This document shows positions 5,166-5,991 of a DNA stretch of 5,991 nucleotides, piece after piece (the first letter of the stretch is position 1; each line of letters starts with the position of its first letter). Origin of the DNA: Pyrobaculum sp. (GTDB taxonomy: Archaea; Thermoproteota; Thermoprotei; Thermoproteales; Thermoproteaceae). Location: the NCBI GenBank assembly GCA_022759345.1, contig JAEMPK010000048.1, forward strand, positions 1-5,991, written 5' to 3'. Below the pieces are notes generated by a model. It was not told where the DNA came from, ran no database searches, and was given only the letters and a program-made list of their open reading frames with translations. The position numbers were made by a program, and so were the translations under genes.

Positions 5166-5991
5166 ATGAACAAAAACGTGTTAATTGGTGTAATCCTCGC
5201 CGCGGTGGTCGTCGGAATAGCCGCCACGGCGTTGTTCATCTACAAACCCCCCAAAGGAGGCATCGCAATTACGACGTCTTCCTCCGGCGATAAGGCGTAT
5301 ATATATCTCATGAAGCTAGAGGGCGGCAGTTCGATGCAGATGCGTGTTTACTACATCCCGCTCAAGGACGGCGCCGTATATGGCCAAGTTGTTAATCAAA
5401 GCGCCACGTACTTCATGGTGAAGGACAACGGCGTAATCAACGTCCTTGCCCAAGGCCAAGGCACCTACCAGAAATACACATACTTCAGTCGCCTCATGGA
5501 GATCTGTACAAACTCCACAGTCACAACCACCGTAGCCGGCGAACAGCTAACGGTTACCAACAGCCAATGCACGCCCTCTGCCGCCTCCCTCCCCACGGCT
5601 AAGAACTTCGATGAGTTAGTTATGCTCATCCAAGGGCTCCCAGGCCCCGCCTCGAGTTCTGGATGGAAAAAGGCCGGCACGGCCCAGACGCCCTTTGGAG
5701 AAGCCACCGTCTATACCAACACCACGGAGGTCCCCATCATGACGGGTCTCAACGCGGTGCTTAACTACGAGAAGCAAGTACTCCAAGACGGCTCGGTCTA
5801 TTTGTTTAAGGTTCAGCTGGCCTACGGCACACAGGTTGTTGCCACGTTGACCTACACCTTGCAGAACATCACAACGGTGACGCCTGAGCTTAGAAACGTG
5901 ATAAATGAGTTGTATAAAGACGTCTCCGCCAAGCCGGGCGGCGGCCTCGACATCTTGAAGGTGGCGCAGAAAATCGGCATGTCCTACGACG
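5166..5991 (+). CDS. N-terminally membrane-anchored extracytoplasmic protein, unknown family, 3' end missing
   Basis: The frame is open from ATG 5166 to the window edge (275 complete codons). After a short charged start MNKN, residues about 5-26 form one hydrophobic span (VLIGVILAAVVVGIAATALF), followed by KPPK; this is a signal anchor or uncleaved signal peptide with the rest outside the cell. The remainder is rich in Thr, Ser, Val and Tyr with apparent beta-strand character, and carries four N-glycosylation sequons (N78, N116, N185, N234) and only two cysteines (C114, C135), which could form a disulfide. These features fit a secreted archaeal surface protein. I recognise no catalytic motif, and it may be lineage-specific. 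The start is supported by the TATA box about 24 nt upstream. It is same-strand with the CBS gene but has its own promoter, so a functional link is not implied. The missing C-terminus limits the call. Confidence 0.8.
   Translation, partial: MNKNVLIGVILAAVVVGIAATALFIYKPPKGGIAITTSSSGDKAYIYLMKLEGGSSMQMRVYYIPLKDGAVYGQVVNQSATYFMVKDNGVINVLAQGQGTYQKYTYFSRLMEICTNSTVTTTVAGEQLTVTNSQCTPSAASLPTAKNFDELVMLIQGLPGPASSSGWKKAGTAQTPFGEATVYTNTTEVPIMTGLNAVLNYEKQVLQDGSVYLFKVQLAYGTQVVATLTYTLQNITTVTPELRNVINELYKDVSAKPGGGLDILKVAQKIGMSYD

Noticed and set aside
5465..5707. 80-residue minus-strand frame
   Set aside because: Lies opposite the continuous open frame of the membrane-anchored protein and has no start signals.

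Overview
The window looks like chromosomal DNA from a hyperthermophilic crenarchaeon of the Thermoproteales, most likely Pyrobaculum or a close relative. The reasons are an archaeal HerA-NurA DNA-end-resection pair, a crenarchaeal MoxR/VWA pair, moderately GC-rich compact coding with many AGG/AGA and ATA codons, and A/T-rich TATA-like boxes about 22-27 nt before start codons with almost no leader, as expected for leaderless archaeal transcripts. The genus is an inference from style and gene content; no rRNA or other decisive marker is present.

Layout. Positions 1-2056 hold a minus-strand operon: nurA (770-2056, transcribed first), then herA (773 down to the window edge, 3' end missing), joined by a 4-nt ATGA stop/start overlap. 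Positions 2057-2297 are a divergent intergenic region. It carries a TATA box for nurA, one for the opposite operon, an imperfect direct repeat whose second copy covers the start codon of the rightward operon, and a possible small hairpin. Positions 2298-4697 hold a rightward pair: a MoxR-family AAA+ ATPase of RavA-like character, followed with zero spacing by a VWA-domain protein with a complete MIDAS site. Twenty bases further on, 4718-5137 encodes a protein made only of two CBS domains, preceded by both a Shine-Dalgarno sequence and an AT-rich promoter-like stretch. From 5166 to the right edge runs an incomplete gene for an extracytoplasmic protein held by one N-terminal membrane segment, with its own leaderless-type promoter.

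How the genes may work together. HerA (ring translocase) and NurA (nuclease) form the known archaeal machine that resects double-strand breaks with Mre11-Rad50; no mre11 or rad50 lies in the part seen. The MoxR ATPase and VWA protein are a chaperone-like remodelling pair, in which the VWA protein normally binds a target and the ATPase acts on it; the target is not known from this sequence. The CBS protein could be an adenine-nucleotide sensor attached to the pair, which is inference from position only. The membrane protein has no recognised family, and its separate promoter suggests it is an independent unit. No mobile element, CRISPR array, tRNA or rRNA was found.
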